A DNA stretch of 64,000 nucleotides from Molossus alvarezi (GCA_037176705.1 CM073889.1:102627890-102691889), one strand, 5' to 3'. Positions 45,561 to 57,929 are shown, counted from the first letter of the stretch. Translations and numbers: made by a program. The notes: a model not told the origin generated them from the sequence alone.

Positions 45561-46004
45561 ATGATAGCTTAGAGAACAGGAAAAAAAGGAACAAAAAATT
45601 ACAGGAAATTTTAAGGCAAAAGGAAAGGAAAAAAACAAATGTTCTTTGGTGTCTGGTGTCTGGATGCATTCCCTGTGTGGGTATCTTTGGAAGTCCATTA
45701 ATATCATCATTTTCTCAATGGTTTGCAGGACTGAACACCAGTCCAGATCCCTCCAGTCCTACCCTAGTTCCCAAAGACTGTTTCTTTACTGTGTTCTTTC
45801 CCAAATGCAAAGGAACTATAATAGAACTTCGCTTACATTGGGAAAAATGTTATTTTAACTTAATTTCATTTATTTATTCTTGTTCTTCTCTCACACTGAT
45901 TTTTTACAGTGCTCAGGCTCTGTGAGGTCAAGCGATATTTGCAAAAATTTTCCAGTACTGAAGAATATGCTCTTTTACCCCACATTAGTTGAGGTAACAC
46001 TAAC
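45561..46004. other. unassigned DNA
   Basis: A 124-codon frame (45551-45925) shows no family resemblance. Confidence 0.5.
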
Positions 46005-46330
46005 TGCTATGGTGGAGATGCCCCCAATATCAGAGGCTTAAAACTCAAATCACAGTATAAGAGTGGTTCTTGCTGGCTTTCCTCCACGCAGAGATTCAGA
46101 AACCCCATTTCCTTTAATCACGACTCTTTGGCATGTTATGCACTTGACTTTCAATTTGCCCTGGGGGTCTTTTCCATGCCAGCCTGCTAGAAGAGGAAAA
46201 GAAGGTGGAAGGGCATGTTTCGAAAGTTTTGATGGGTCAGGATTGGAAAAAACATTACACCATTTCCTAGTCCCATCTCACTGGCTAGAACTCAGTCACA
46301 TGGCTGCCGGCAAGGCTGGGAAAGGTAATA
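46005..46330 (-). repeat. LTR-like repeat, reverse
   Basis: 'gctatggtggagatgccccc', 'aggcttaaaactcaaatcac' and 'cttttccatgccagcctgct' recall a reversed MaLR/ERVL LTR. It is decayed. Confidence 0.45.
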
Positions 46331-47404
46331 TATTAGTATTTATTTATTGCTTTCTTTGCATCTCAATCAAAAACGGGGTGGAACTAGGGGTTGGTAAAGG
46401 TAATCGAAAATAGACCTTTGATGTATATAGTTGATGTATTTAGCCAGAAGTTAGATAAAGAACCTTAATGTTTTTTTTGAAGTCTTCCTCACCAACATTC
46501 ATTGATTATAAAACATGGACATCTGCATAAATAGAACGATTATATGAATTGGAAGGGCTAGCAAGCCTTCACCCCAAAAATATTCTGGTATGCGGCCAAG
46601 AGGGGTAGTGATCAGCTTTGTACTTCTTCTTCTTCAACTGCTTTTTATGATTTCTTTGAGCCGATAGAATCTTCCAGTCTTGATCAACTTTTCTAGATTT
46701 TATCCTTGACCTTGCCACACCTTTGAGACTTGCTCAACCCTTTATGCCTTAGCTGATTTTTCCTGGACCCCACTTCTTGACAGCCTGAATTTCTCTGCCT
46801 AATTATGTCAGCCCTAGCTGTGCTTGTGTAACTTTTTCTTCTAACTTGTTTGAGTCAGTTGCTTCCTAAATAGCTAAATTATGGGTGATAGTATATTCTC
46901 ATTAGTATTATTTTGTTGCCGTCTTCATCTCAATGTGATTATGATCTATTAATAGTTGGGATTTCTATGTGAAATCCCCACAAAAGAGCTTAACATTTTA
47001 TCCCATATATATATTTGCAGATACACATATATCATCCCATATTTATAGAAGAGTGATGAGTAAGCCACATATTCAAAAAAAAAAGAATGTAAATTTGAAT
47101 CACGAAAGAAGTTCTCCTTGGGACATATGCTCCCGTGTCCCTGGCTCGTGTTCAGGTATTTGTTCGTCATAATTGGTTTCTATTCAAAATGCTCTGGAGG
47201 GAACCGAGCCAAGTTTTCAACTCAGGCCTAGAAAAGTCATTGTGACTAAACAAAAACATTTTCCTTAGGATAACCTGGGGTCTAAAATATGTACAGTTAG
47301 ATAATCAGTTTACTATGCAAATATCGATAATATATTTTTTTCTCACACACTTACACAATCTGAGCAATAATATATAGTGCAATAATTTCTTTCTCTTTGA
47401 TTAA
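46331..47404. other. unassigned A+T-rich DNA
   Basis: No gene or named repeat recognised. Confidence 0.5.
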
Positions 47405-47628
47405 TAAAGACGAGACATTGGCAGACTATAGAGCCTGCAGGTCAAATTTGGTCCCCTGCTTGTTTGGGTGAACACAGTAATGCTCACTCCTTCACATATT
47501 ATCTCTGGCTGTTTCCATATTACAATGGCAGAATTAGTAGTTGTGACAAGGACCGTCTGGCCCTCAAAGCCTTTTATGGAAAAAGTGTGCTTACCCCTGC
47601 TTTAGGAGAATGCATTGATAGCATGCAT
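47405..47628 (-). mobile_element. non-autonomous hAT element, reverse
   Basis: 'cattggcagactatagagcc' and 'tcaaatttggtcccctgctt' lead to 'atattatctctggctgtttc', 'gtgacaaggaccgtctggcc' and 'aagtgtgcttacccctgctt'. It is the same family as the split element at 17531-18112, in the opposite orientation. Confidence 0.75.
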
Positions 47629-47744
47629 ATAATTCCTAACACAGAATAAATGACCAATAAAAATGAATCTTCTAGTCCCATCTTTCTTTGCTTATGTTGT
47701 TTCTTCTACCTGGAATTCTTTGATTTGCCAATCAATAAATAATT

Positions 47745-47905
47745 GCCAATCATTTATTTATTTATCCACAAGCGTTCACGACGTGGCGGGCACTGTTCTT
47801 GGCTCTGGGCCAGTAAATAGAACATACAGAGTTTCTGTCCTCATGGAGCTCATTTCTACTGTGGTGGGAAGACAAAAGACAGATAATCATGTAGATCTGG
47901 AACAT
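47745..47905 (-). repeat. L2 3' end, reverse
   Basis: 'tttatttatttatccacaag', 'ggcactgttcttggctctgg' and 'cctcatggagctcatttcta' show the reversed L2 terminus. Confidence 0.65.
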
Positions 47906-47954
47906 CTCATGATTAGCAGCGTGAAGGTAAATAAAGCAGTGTACAGGGGTCTCT

Positions 47955-48210
47955 CCCTGTTTAATTCCTGCTCATACTCCAAGGTCTTATTCATGCCCAG
48001 CTTCCTTCATGAGATCATCCTGGTCCCCACATTTGGTCTTTGCTTCTTTCCCTCCCTGTTAACTCACAGCTCTTGTGCTTTTAAGGCATTTATGTCATTT
48101 TACAACTGGAGTTCCCTGTGGAAGTTTTTCTTCTCCACCACAGATTGTGAGCCCAGAATTACAAGGGCAATGTGGCAATTTTTGTTTCTTAGCAGCAACT
48201 AACTGCCTGA
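47955..48210 (+). repeat. L2 fragment, forward
   Basis: 'gctcatactccaaggtctta', 'cttccttcatgagatcatcc' and 'tcttctccaccacagattgt' follow forward L2 order. It sits back-to-back with the reversed piece at 47745. Confidence 0.55.
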
Positions 48211-50129
48211 AAATTGCTATGAAATTGATCAAATCAAATTAAGCCAAGTCTTGGTTCTAATAATGGAGGTTTTCAGTACACAAGAATTGGATGAGTTCCC
48301 CCACAGTCTGTGTCTTCCTGATTTGCCACCATCACTGTGGCTCATCATCACTTTCATAGATAGGAGGGAATCTCCCAGGAGCTAAGATCCCACGGGCCTG
48401 TTGGGACCATAAGATTTATCTTTTCTCTTGATGGAGAAATCAGATAAAATCTTCTTAATTGGTTATTCCCTAAATTTCCCCCAGCAAGAAGGGAAAAATC
48501 CAACCAATCAAGTAAGAGGGAGAAAGGGAAGCAGTTGCACAAGTAGTTACCAAATAGGTAATTAAATAAGAAATTCTTGGCTTTTTGTTGCTGTGTTCAA
48601 CCAGCCCCACCCCCACCCCCCAGCCCCTCCACCAAGCTGAGTTCATGGGCTGGTCTGTCAGAAGAAAACAGGTTACTCTGTTGGAAGGAAACTGGCGTTG
48701 GAGGTGGCATTAATCAGCGCCTAGGGACTGGCTAATTTCTCCCATGCGTGGGATGAATGGGGTTATTCATGAAAGGGCATCTGGGCAGGAAATGTGGGAG
48801 TTGTGGCATACTGTGCCAGGCTAGCCCCCAAGAGTGAAAGGGAAATCTGTCGTCAGAACAAATGAGCATCAGCTAGGTGAGGGAGAGGGCAAAGGTGCTG
48901 GGAGAAGGTGAGTGAGAAGGAAATGAAGAATGACCTGTTACTGATTAGTACGCTTCTTGGGGCAGAGCCACCGACAGAGCTGGGCTGCAGGTCATAAGCG
49001 TCCTGCATTACACTCATCACTGAGCCCTCTGTGGAGAAGACCAGTGTCTGTGACCCTTGGCTTAGAAGAGACTAATTTGTTATTGTTTCAGTCTCTTCAG
49101 CACTATCATCAATGTTCCCCACTCTCAGTGCTGGGAAGAAAGAGCCAGTATTGAGGTCCATAAAACCTAATAAAAAATAAAAATTCCTCGATGCTCTTAG
49201 CTTCGATCTGAGGACACCCAAGTTCCACGGAAATAGAAAGTCTGAAAATTTCTGTTGACTGTGGGAGGGTTTATATGGCAGAAACATGGCAGAGCAGCCA
49301 ACATTCTGTGGGCACGGGGACAAGAGTCTCTCCACAGCCCATGCTGGATGCCTTCCCTTTGAACTTGGGAAGCCTGCCAGGATGATCCAAATTATTCCTA
49401 CTGTGCTACAAACCATGTCCTTGAACAAAGCAATCCAGGACTCTGGTCTCTTAGAATCCAGGCTGTGTTCTTGTGAAACAACCTGTTTCCTGGGATGACC
49501 ATTTCCTATGACTTTTCAAGGTTATCTAAAACGTTTCAGATTTCAGGCTGGTATAGGCTAGATCTATACTAAAATAATTTAACAGTAAGGGACTCCTCAT
49601 CTCTGTTTACATTGCATGTCAGGAAACACACAGAAATGATTTCTAATTTGAGATAACATTTAGAAATAGTCAAAGGCAGTCTTACTTGAAACATCTTCCA
49701 TGTGATTAGCCAGCAGCTAAGTTTTCTGTTTCACTAACAAAGAGAAGGGGTTTGCAACAACGTATCTGGAATGAAGGAATTTGAGATTCATGATCAGCTT
49801 CATTTTCCTTTGATATAAGCAAAGTGAATCCATTTTCTGATGTAATAGTTTCCACTCTCAAAGGAGCAACATATCATTTTATTTCCACAACACTTTCCAG
49901 TAGTTTAATTCGTGTCTTGATTTGAATCTAAAATTCCACAAAATGAATGACAAAGTAGACCCTGGGAAGAATGACAAAGTGAGATTCTTTAGATTCTGAA
50001 TTCAGGCTCTTGACCCTCCACCCCTGTTTTTATCTGTACTGCTTTGTGAGTAAGCCTGTTGGAAGCACGCGGAGGGCTTGGAAGTAATGGTGCATGTGGT
50101 AGTCATTAGTTCAGCAAATGGTTTTGGCT
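48211..50129. other. unassigned DNA
   Basis: A C-rich patch lies at 48604-48630. Frames near 49072-49428 are unremarkable. No gene or named repeat. Confidence 0.5.
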
Positions 50130-50470
50130 GCCTTCCAGATATGTGGCTGATTGCACTTCCTGGCTTCCTTAGAATTTGGTGGGGCCATGTGACCCGTTCT
50201 GGCCAATGAGTTATGCTGGGAATTGTGTGTGTGACTTCTTCTCAGAGCATCGCCTTGACAGTGCCACCCTCCAGCCCCTCCCTCTGCCGCGGACCAGCAA
50301 CGAGCTGTAGGTAGCTGTCCTGTTAGCCTGATTTCTAGAATGACAGTGTCGTGGAAAATGCGGACACAAAGGATTGTGTAACTAACATGAGCAAGAAATC
50401 AACTTTTCTGTTAGGTTATTTTAAACCACTGAGATATGGGGGTTGCTTGTTACTAGAACATAAGCTGGCC
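50130..50470 (+). repeat. LTR-like ancient repeat
   Basis: 'cacttcctggcttccttaga', 'gccatgtgacccgttctggc', 'caatgagttatgctgggaat' and 'aaaccactgagatatggggg' give the order of an old LTR with its polyadenylation-proximal end. The family is not named. Confidence 0.55.
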
Positions 50471-51440
50471 TGTCATGAGATCAATGTTACCAGTTAGAAT
50501 ATTGTGTGAAATAGTTCAGCCCAAGAATCACCAAGATGGTACTGAGGAAGGGTAAGGTGGAAGAATGGGGAGACTTTCCTTTCATATTAAGCTTTATTAT
50601 AAAGCTACAGTAATTAAAACAGTTTAGTATCATTAATATGATAAATAAAATGGCCAATGAAAGAAAAATGAGGGTTCAGAAGCAGCTCCAAGCATATTGG
50701 GGAATTCTATATTTGACATACACAGTGTTGTAAATCACTAAGGAGAAATAGAATAGTCAAGAAATGGTGCTGGGAATGATGTTCCCCATGGGGGGAAATG
50801 AAAATGAATTTAGCTTTCTTTCCCAAACACAAATATCAATTTCCAAGTGTATTAAAGACTTAAATGTGAAAAGTAAAAATTTAAAACTTCATTGGAAGCT
50901 TTGAGTAGTGAAATAATACTTAAAAGAGATTTAAAAATTGATAAATTAGACTACATTAAAATTAAAAAGTTGAAAGCCTCCACCAAAAAACTATGAAAAG
51001 ATAAGCCACACAGCCATGCATAGAATGTGTAAATATCACATATCAGAAAGTAAAAGTTAACTTACTTTCTAATAATAATTTAGTTCATATGCAAAAGATC
51101 ACAGCCATTTTATAGAATAGGAAACACAAGCGGCAAATAGGTGTAAGAAGAGACACATCATTAGTTTTCAGGAGAATAAAAATGAAGCACACACAAGAAC
51201 TCAAAACTTACAAGTCTGCCAATCCTGAGTATAGGTGAGGCTAAAGATCTATGGGAATCCTCATTACTCCTTATAGGAGTGTAAGTTGGTATAATTGCTT
51301 TGGCAAACAATTTTTCATTCTTTTGTAAAGCTGAACGCTTTGTAGCTCTACTACCGAGTATCACTCATGGGTATCATGAAGAAACACTCTGAATAGGCAT
51401 ACTAAGACTCATGTAATGGTACAGCCATCTGGAAAACACT

Positions 51441-51794
51441 ATAGAAGTTCCCACCCCAATGAAAAATGGAACTACCATATAATCAAGCAATTCCACTTCT
51501 TAGTATATATCCAAAGGAAATGAAATAAATATCTTAATGAGAAATCTGCACTCCATGTTCATTACAGCCCTACTTACAATAGCTAAGATATGGAATCAAC
51601 CTGAGTATCCATTAATGAATGAATGGATTAATGCAATTAAATACATATATAATGAAATAGTATTCAGCCTTAAAAGAGAAGGAAATACTGTTCTTTATGA
51701 CAACATGAATGAACCTGGACAACATTATGCTAAGCGAAATAAATCAGGTGCAGAAAGACAAATACTGTATGAGCTCAGTTATATGTGGATCTGA
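51441..51794 (+). pseudogene. L1 ORF2 C-terminal remnant
   Basis: Translated pieces read as the ORF2p tail ('ITALLTIAKIWNQPEYP' and 'NEWINAIKYIY'), with several changes and an early frame break upstream of 51537. It is dead. Confidence 0.75.
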
Positions 51795-51947
51795 AAGAAT
51801 CTAACTAGTAGAAGCAGACAGTAGTATGGTGGTTGCCAAGGGCTGTGGAGTAGGAGAAATGGGGAGATGATGTTTAAAGAATACAAACTTTCAGTTATGC
51901 AAGATGAATAATTTTGGGAGATCTACTGTACAATATGGTGATTATAG

Positions 51948-52063
51948 GTTGTTTTTTTTTTGTTTGTTTGTTTGTTTTTGTACATGCCCCTAGTGGGAAC
52001 TGAACCCAGGACTCTCTGGTCCGCAGGCGGACGCTCCAACCGCTGAACCAAACTGGCCAGAGC
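51948..52063 (-). mobile_element. Ves SINE (copy 13), head plus tail only
   Basis: The minus-strand head CTCTGGCCAGTTTGGTTCAG is followed by the B-box region and (AAAC)n. The CT-rich body is missing, a second head-plus-tail form like copy 11. Exact 9-bp flanks TGATTATAG lie at 51939-51947 and 52064-52072. Confidence 0.9.
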
Positions 52064-52297
52064 TGATTATAGTAAATAGTACTGTACTTTATACTTGAAG
52101 TTTGCTAAGAGAGTGGATCTAAATGTTCTCACCAAATGCACACAAAATGATAACTATGTGAGCTGATGAATATGTTAATTAGCATTATTGTGGTAATCAT
52201 TTCACAATGTATACCTGCATCAAAAAACAGAATATACTGTAAATGAAACAATTTTTATTTGTCCATTATACTTCAATAAACCTGGAAAAAAAAACCA

Positions 52298-52735
52298 CAT
52301 AAAAGAATGTTCATAGCAGCATGTTTGTAAAAATCATGAAACAATCAAAATGCTCATTAAAAGACATACCATTAATTGTGGAATATTATTTAAATGGAAT
52401 ATTATATGCCAGTGAAAAATAAATTAGATTTACATTAATGTATCATTATTAATGATATTTGAATACTAAATGAGAAAAAAGTCATAGAATAATACCTACA
52501 GAATTATACTGATTAAAAAAATTTTTTTTCCCATATAGATTTTAGAGAGAGAGGGAGAGAGAGATAGAAACATCAGTAAGAGAGAACATCGATTGGCCGC
52601 CTCCTATACCCCTCACTGGGGATTTGGCCCACAACCTGGACATGTGTCCTGATCGGAAATCGAACCAGCGACCTCTTGGTGCATGAGCCGATGCTCAACC
52701 ACTGAGCTACACCGGCCGGACTATACTGAAACTAA
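52298..52735 (+). mobile_element. L1ME-like 3' fragment, split by Ves copy 14
   Basis: 'gaatgttcatagcagcatgt', 'caatcaaaatgctcattaaa' and 'ggaatattatatgccagtga' follow the ORF2-end order of a different, older L1 than the preceding one. Confidence 0.65.
52513..52721 (-). mobile_element. Ves SINE (copy 14), 'AAAATC' body type without hairpin
   Basis: The minus-strand head is GTCCGGCCGGTGTAGCTCAG. A GA-rich body and T-rich end follow. Exact 8-bp flanks TATACTGA lie at 52505-52512 and 52722-52729. Confidence 0.92.
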
Positions 52736-53148
52736 ATAAATTGAGAAGGAAGCTGGGGAATCAATGAGCTAGGGAAAGAACACATGTAGATACAATGGTT
52801 TTGGTAATACTCCAACTCTCAAGTGGGTGCTAGTAGGTCTAAACATGTTCATTTTATTACTATATTTTCTCTTTTATGCAGAAGTCACGTATGTAATCTT
52901 ATATATTTTATCCACCCTCCTCCCTTCCCCAGAGATCTCATATAGGAAGAATTCTTCAAATAAGTATCCAATGAAGTTTGAATGAAAGATCTCTTCACCG
53001 GGACTCTCTTTCCAGCAATATGGAAATTCCTCGCTTTCTAAGTACCTTTGAACAGTGTTCAGAATTAGAGTTGCCTTTTCTAATATTTTTCATTTCTGAT
53101 TTTGACGTTCATGAACGCTTCTAAAACCCTCAAGTAGTGAATAACAGA
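52736..53148. other. unassigned A+T-rich DNA
   Basis: Possibly continuation of the old L1. Nothing diagnostic. Confidence 0.4.
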
Positions 53149-53231
53149 AGAAGGACTCTTTCCCCGGTGGCATAATCTTTTACTTATTTTCTTTCTCTTT
53201 CTCCCGTCTCTTTTTCTTTCCATTTTCTTTA
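53149..53231 (+). repeat. direct repeat, copy A
   Basis: This pyrimidine-rich segment starts AGAAGGACTCTTTCCC and ends CATTTTCTTTA. It matches 54153-54240, 1,004 bp downstream in the same orientation. Flanks do not match. Confidence 0.85.
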
Positions 53232-53439
53232 GTCTCAGTGGCGTTACTGACAATTATGTATTGCTGTTACTAATTTTTCCCTGGACACACATCATTTCTA
53301 AGAGATTTGCCTCTCAAATACTTCTTTCTTTTTGTCAATACCTTTCAGATGATAGCTTGCTTTCTAGGATTTTAATTGAACTTCTTAGATGATTCTTTCA
53401 TGCCTCTGTGTCGGTGCTTGGAATTTCCTGGGACTCTGA

Positions 53440-53665
53440 GAATAATTATGATAGCTACCATTTACAAGGAGTGTGCTGTGTGCCAGCTTCGAGTGTAAGG
53501 GTCACCTCATCCAAATCCTCACACACACCCAGTTATCCCACATTGCAGATGACAGAGCTGAGGCGCGAGAGGTTAGGGCATCACAAGTGGCAAAGCCGGA
53601 ATTCAAACCAAGCAGTCTAGTTACAGTCCATGCTCCTACCACAAACCATGCTGCCTCTTTGGTTT
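53440..53665 (-). repeat. MIR SINE
   Basis: The reversed MIR is nearly full length: 'gtgctgtgtgccagcttcga', 'cattgcagatgacagagctg', 'ggcaaagccggaattcaaac' and 'ccatgctcctaccacaaacc'. Confidence 0.8.
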
Positions 53666-54152
53666 TATATCAGCAAAGCTGTGCATTGCTTATAATAAAA
53701 ATGTTCCATTGCATATCATCCAACACACCTGCGTGATGCCCACTGGGATGAGATACACGTCTTTGCCAAGACCGTTGCCTGACTTGCAGGTATTAGATTG
53801 GCTCGATCTGACTCTGGAACATGCAGGTATAACCAGTATAACCTGCAGGACTAATCTGAGGTACAAATACAGTCCTGTTTCTTTTCAAAAAAATGAATTA
53901 AACTTGTTTTTTCGTGGTCTGTGTAATAAACTTACATGATTCAAAATTCCAAGAATATAAAAAGGATTATATAGCCTGAAATATCTCCCTCCTGCATCCT
54001 CCACCCAGCCACCCAGGTTCCCTCCCTTATGCAATCAGCCTAGCAGTGTTTTGAACCCTGCAGAGAGAATACTTTATATACAAGAAAATATGCATATTTT
54101 AAAAATCCTTTGTGTTTTAAAACATTCATTTTGCACATAACTGCATGTCAGG

Positions 54153-54240
54153 AGAAGGACTCTTTCCCTGGCCACATAATCTTTTACTCCTTTTCTTTCT
54201 CTTTCTCTTCTTCCTGTCTCTTTTCTTTCCATTTTCTTTA
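54153..54240 (+). repeat. direct repeat, copy B
   Basis: Partner of 53149-53231. It carries a few extra bases in the TTCTTCC part. A MIR begins directly after it. Confidence 0.85.
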
Positions 54241-54400
54241 ATTGCAACTCAGCAGTATGCTAAACCCTTCCGTTTAATCCTTCCAACAGCCCAACAAGGT
54301 AGGTTTTCTGTGTCTCCATTTGCAGATGTGCAAACAGAAGCAGAGACACACACAGAGCCTGTCTGACTCCAGGGTCCACGCTCCGAACCATGGTATTGCC
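54241..54400 (-). repeat. MIR SINE fragment
   Basis: 'ccagcccaacaaggtaggtt'-like order, then 'ccatttgcagatgtgcaaac' and 'gcctgtctgactccagggtc', in reverse orientation. Confidence 0.7.
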
Positions 54401-54527
54401 TCTCCGTGCTGAATCTTTTTTGAGAAAAATAAGGTAAGTGGGTTCTTTAAAGTTTACATAGCCCACACAGGAAGACAATTATCTCCCTTTCTCTAGAGAG
54501 AATACAATATGTACTTGTATGTTTCTT

Positions 54528-55105
54528 TTTTCAAACAGCTTTAGTGAGATATAATTTGTATACCATAAAATTTACCCATTCATAACATGTACTCCTTTAA
54601 AATATACAACTGAATGATTTATAGTATATTCACGGAGTTGTGCAGCCATCACCACAGTCTAAGTTTAGCACATTCTCATCATGCTAAAAAAAAAAAAAAA
54701 AAAAAATTCCCGCCCTGGCCAGTTTGGCTCAGCGGTTAGAGCGTCAGCCTGCGGTCCACAGAGACCCAGGTTCGATTCCCGCTCAGGGCATGTACCTTGG
54801 CTGCAGTTTGTCCCCGGCCCTGGTTGGGTCGTGTGGGTGGCGGCCACTCGATGTGTCCCTTTCACATTGATGTTTCTCTCTCTTCCTCTCTCTCCTTCCC
54901 GCTCTGTCTGAGTGAAAAATGGAAAAATGTCCTCGGGTGAGGATTAAAAAAAAAAAAAAAAATTCCCTGTGCCCACCATCAGTCACTCTATCTACTCTGC
55001 CCACCCCGTCTCTCAGCAGCCACTAATACACTTTCTGTCTCTAGAATTACCTATTCTAGACATTTTGCATCAATGAAATCATACAATATATAGCCCTTTG
55101 ACTGA
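54528..55105 (-). mobile_element. old L1M 3' part, reverse, split by Ves copy 15
   Basis: 'tttagtgagatataatttgt', 'gagttgtgcagccatcacca' and, after the SINE, 'cagccactaatacactttct' and 'attacctattctagacattt'. It is the same L1M family as 27112-27465. Confidence 0.8.
54712..54960 (+). mobile_element. Ves SINE (copy 15), full length
   Basis: The head is GCCCTGGCCAGTTTGGCTCA. The hairpin is TCCTCGGGTGAGGA (54930-54943). It is inserted at the right end of a 21-base A run. AATTCCC lies on both sides (54705-54711 and 54961-54967), with A tracts extending the match. Confidence 0.94.
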
Positions 55106-57639
55106 ACAATTAATGTTTTCAAATAATTGTTCAATCCTTGACCTGTGATGGCAGCAGGCAGTTAATATTTTCATCTTCTGGACTTTTTCCTGTCTGCGAT
55201 TTCCCAATCACTTCAAAATCCTGGTGCAGTAACTGGAGAAACAGGTCAGCCCTGCGGGTGCTTTGGTGTCTGCTCCAGGATATGTCATCTGGAAGCTGGT
55301 CATGCTCGCTCCGCTGGACTCTTCCAGACCGCGGGCTGTGCCTTCATTCCCCCGGGTTCTGCGTGCAGCGGCACACGCCTGATCTCCAGGGCTCGTTGCT
55401 GTGGATTGCATGGCTTACTCAACCACTGTTTTCCCACGCAGAAACCATGGTGTCGGGGGGCGAAGTTTAAAGGTGCCTCTAGCTTCAGCCTGCACCAGAG
55501 CTTTAGATTCTTCTGCTGGAACTGGGACAGCAGCAGTCCTATTAGTAAATTTTCTTTTAGGGTCCTTGGGGGGGTCTCCACGGGCACACAGAACTTGGAG
55601 CAAACAACCCTAAGTCCTAGAACTTGGAGTCAACACCCTAGGGAGCTGGCGTTGGGGTCTTTGTTTCTTCCCTCTCAGAAGCCTTGAGAAAAATCATTCA
55701 GCTTGGTGTACACTCTCCTGGTACCACTGGACACCTTACAGTCCTGCCATTGTTAGAACATAAAGGAAATCTGTTGTACACACTTCTAGAGCAGTAAGCG
55801 CCTATCAGGTAAGGGAGACCCCTTAAATTTTTTTCTTGACTAAGGAAGGTCCTTTCCAAGGTGACTGGTTCTGTCCAACCAGGCAAAGGAGTGGAGTACG
55901 GCTTTGGCACCCCATTATACAATGTAAGGGTTTCCATCCGATCATTTCTTCTCGTTTTTTAAAATACCATCTGTTACGCTAGGTCAGTGTCCTTCATAGT
56001 CTTCAGATATGTTCCCTTGAACTTCAGAGTTGTGTTTGAGAGTGACAGTCTGGACTAGGAAGTTTGCTCATTCACATTAATTTTTCCTACCTTTAAGTTA
56101 AACTGGTGTTTCCTTTTCAAAGAGATGGATTGTCCTGCTTTTGCGTGGGGGTGGGAGTAGATTCAACATTCTCTGTATTCCGTCAAGTTTTCTTTTTCAT
56201 GGACACAGTGAAGAGCACGTAATTTAACAGTTTAAAGGAAATGTGCAAAAATGAAGTGTAGAGCAGTTTGAAAGAGATTCACTTACGCTAAGTGCACCTA
56301 CAGATGTTTGCTGAGTTACTACCAGCTGCAGTGCTGAAAACATTAGGTGCAGAGATTAGAGGTCACCCACAGAGGGCTTTGTCTTTACTGAAGTGTACAA
56401 GGAGGAAGCATCACAAATTCAGCAGGTGTAAACCTGGAGTCACCTGGATTAGAATTATATGACATGTGTTTGCAATTGGAGGTGTATGATACTCATTTTC
56501 TTGATTTTTTTCCTTCTAGTTCTCTACACACTACATCTACTTTTATTATGATGAATCTTGGCCAATCTGTGAGAGCAGAGAGAAGCCAGGTGAGTGGCAT
56601 TGCAAGAAATTACTTATTTTTCTTTGGTAATAAAGCAGATAATCCCGCCTGTATGATTTATGGTGGTTGTTTATTGTAAAGGTTACTAGCCCCAAACACG
56701 CCTCCACTTTCTGATTAAGATTCAGAAAGAGCCGAATAGCAAACATACCGAGTTCACTAGGCAGCGCGTGTGTAGTTGGAGTCCGGGGCCAGGCCTCCCA
56801 GGGTGAGGAGTACAGAGCAGACAGAGCGACACAGGTCCTGTTGGCCCATGCCCGAGCTCCTTGGTCATGCCGAGGGCTGTGCTAGGCTCTTCCCAGGTGT
56901 GGAGAAAGAAAATTAAAAGCCATGCCTTTCTATCCACAGTTTTACTGGGTCACAATTACGGTTGAGCAATTGCTGCAAATCTCAGCAGATTTAAAGAAAA
57001 CAGGAGTAAAAAAGACAACAATCCAAGGGACTATGGGAATAGAAAGCCTCAGGCTAGTTCATTATCTTTTTTCTTAAAGATAAGAGAAGAGATTAAAGAA
57101 TATTTACCAAACAATTACCATGGCAAACAAGAACAAACTTCAGCCAGGTGTGACGTGTTCTTTAGAAATGATAGGTACCTATACTCTGAATTATTAAATT
57201 AAATTCCTCACTACTTTATTTGTTGGAAAGGATAAAATCTCTTGTGAGATATTAAGTACACACATTATTGCTGTTCTCCTAAGGGATGTACTCTTAACCA
57301 CAGGGTTGTGACTATTGCAAAAGTGTACATATTTTTGTTCAGAATTCTTATTTATTCATTTTAAGTTCAAGAAGAAAATGTAATTTGTTAGAAAAAGTTA
57401 TGGAATTTGAATGCATTCACCTCAGTGTTAATGCACACACTATAATGATTAACTCACATTGTTATGACATTGTTACCTTTGACATTGTTAAAGGTCATTG
57501 TTACCTTTGATTATGACATTGTTACCTCTATTCTGCACGGCAAGAACTCCCTTGGTGGAAAGCATGAGTACCCCATATTGTGGTGTTTCTTCCTGTGGCC
57601 CGTGATTCAGGTTAATTTCGAACCACACCGTGAAGTTTG
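55106..57639. other. unassigned DNA
   Basis: A moderately G+C-rich part (55230-55680) has several overlapping frames of 60-110 codons on both strands. None matches a family I know. 'agaacttggag' recurs at about 55590 and 55620. Small internal repetition 'gacattgttacctttga' lies near 57467-57510. No gene is supported. Confidence 0.45.
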
Positions 57640-57822
57640 TGTTTTGGTCTCAGATGTTATTTTCAGTCTTCACAAAACCCCTGAGAGAATTACATCATTG
57701 CCAGTAAAGCACCCCTGAGAAAGTGGAAGCTTAGAGAGGTTGAGAGGAACATGGAGGTGTCAGAGCCAGGAACCAAACTCGGACCTGTCTGCCCTCATGG
57801 CCCAGCTCTTTCCGTGTTCCTG
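57640..57822 (-). repeat. MIR SINE fragment
   Basis: 'gaagcttagagaggttgaga', 'gtgtcagagccaggaaccaa' and 'cctcatggcccagctctttc' show reversed MIR order. Confidence 0.7.
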
Positions 57823-57929
57823 CTGGCTCCTGAGAGTCTCCCATGTTTCATGACACATGGAGGAGGCTCAGGAATAAAGCTGATGTTTAACATGAAACAG
57901 AAATGGCAGGAGGGGAAGGGCTGAGGGCA

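Larger units (their letters stand above)
50565..52297 (+). mobile_element. L1MA/L1MB-like 3' half, split by Ves copy 13
   Basis: It runs from ORF2 RT-downstream sequence ('ataaagctacagtaattaaa', 'aaattagactacattaaaat') through the ORF2 end to a typical 3' UTR ('gtggttgccaagggctgtgg', 'atttcacaatgtatacctgc', 'tatacttcaataaacctgg'). ORF2 frames are broken by indels. The best open part is 51537-51794. Confidence 0.85.

Noticed and set aside
47663..48202. 179-codon plus-strand open frame
   Set aside because: It crosses two L2 fragments in opposite orientation; no protein family resemblance.
55138..55687. Possible exon or processed pseudogene in a G+C-rich patch
   Set aside because: No frame matches a known protein, there is no poly(A) tail or target duplication, and open frames overlap on both strands.
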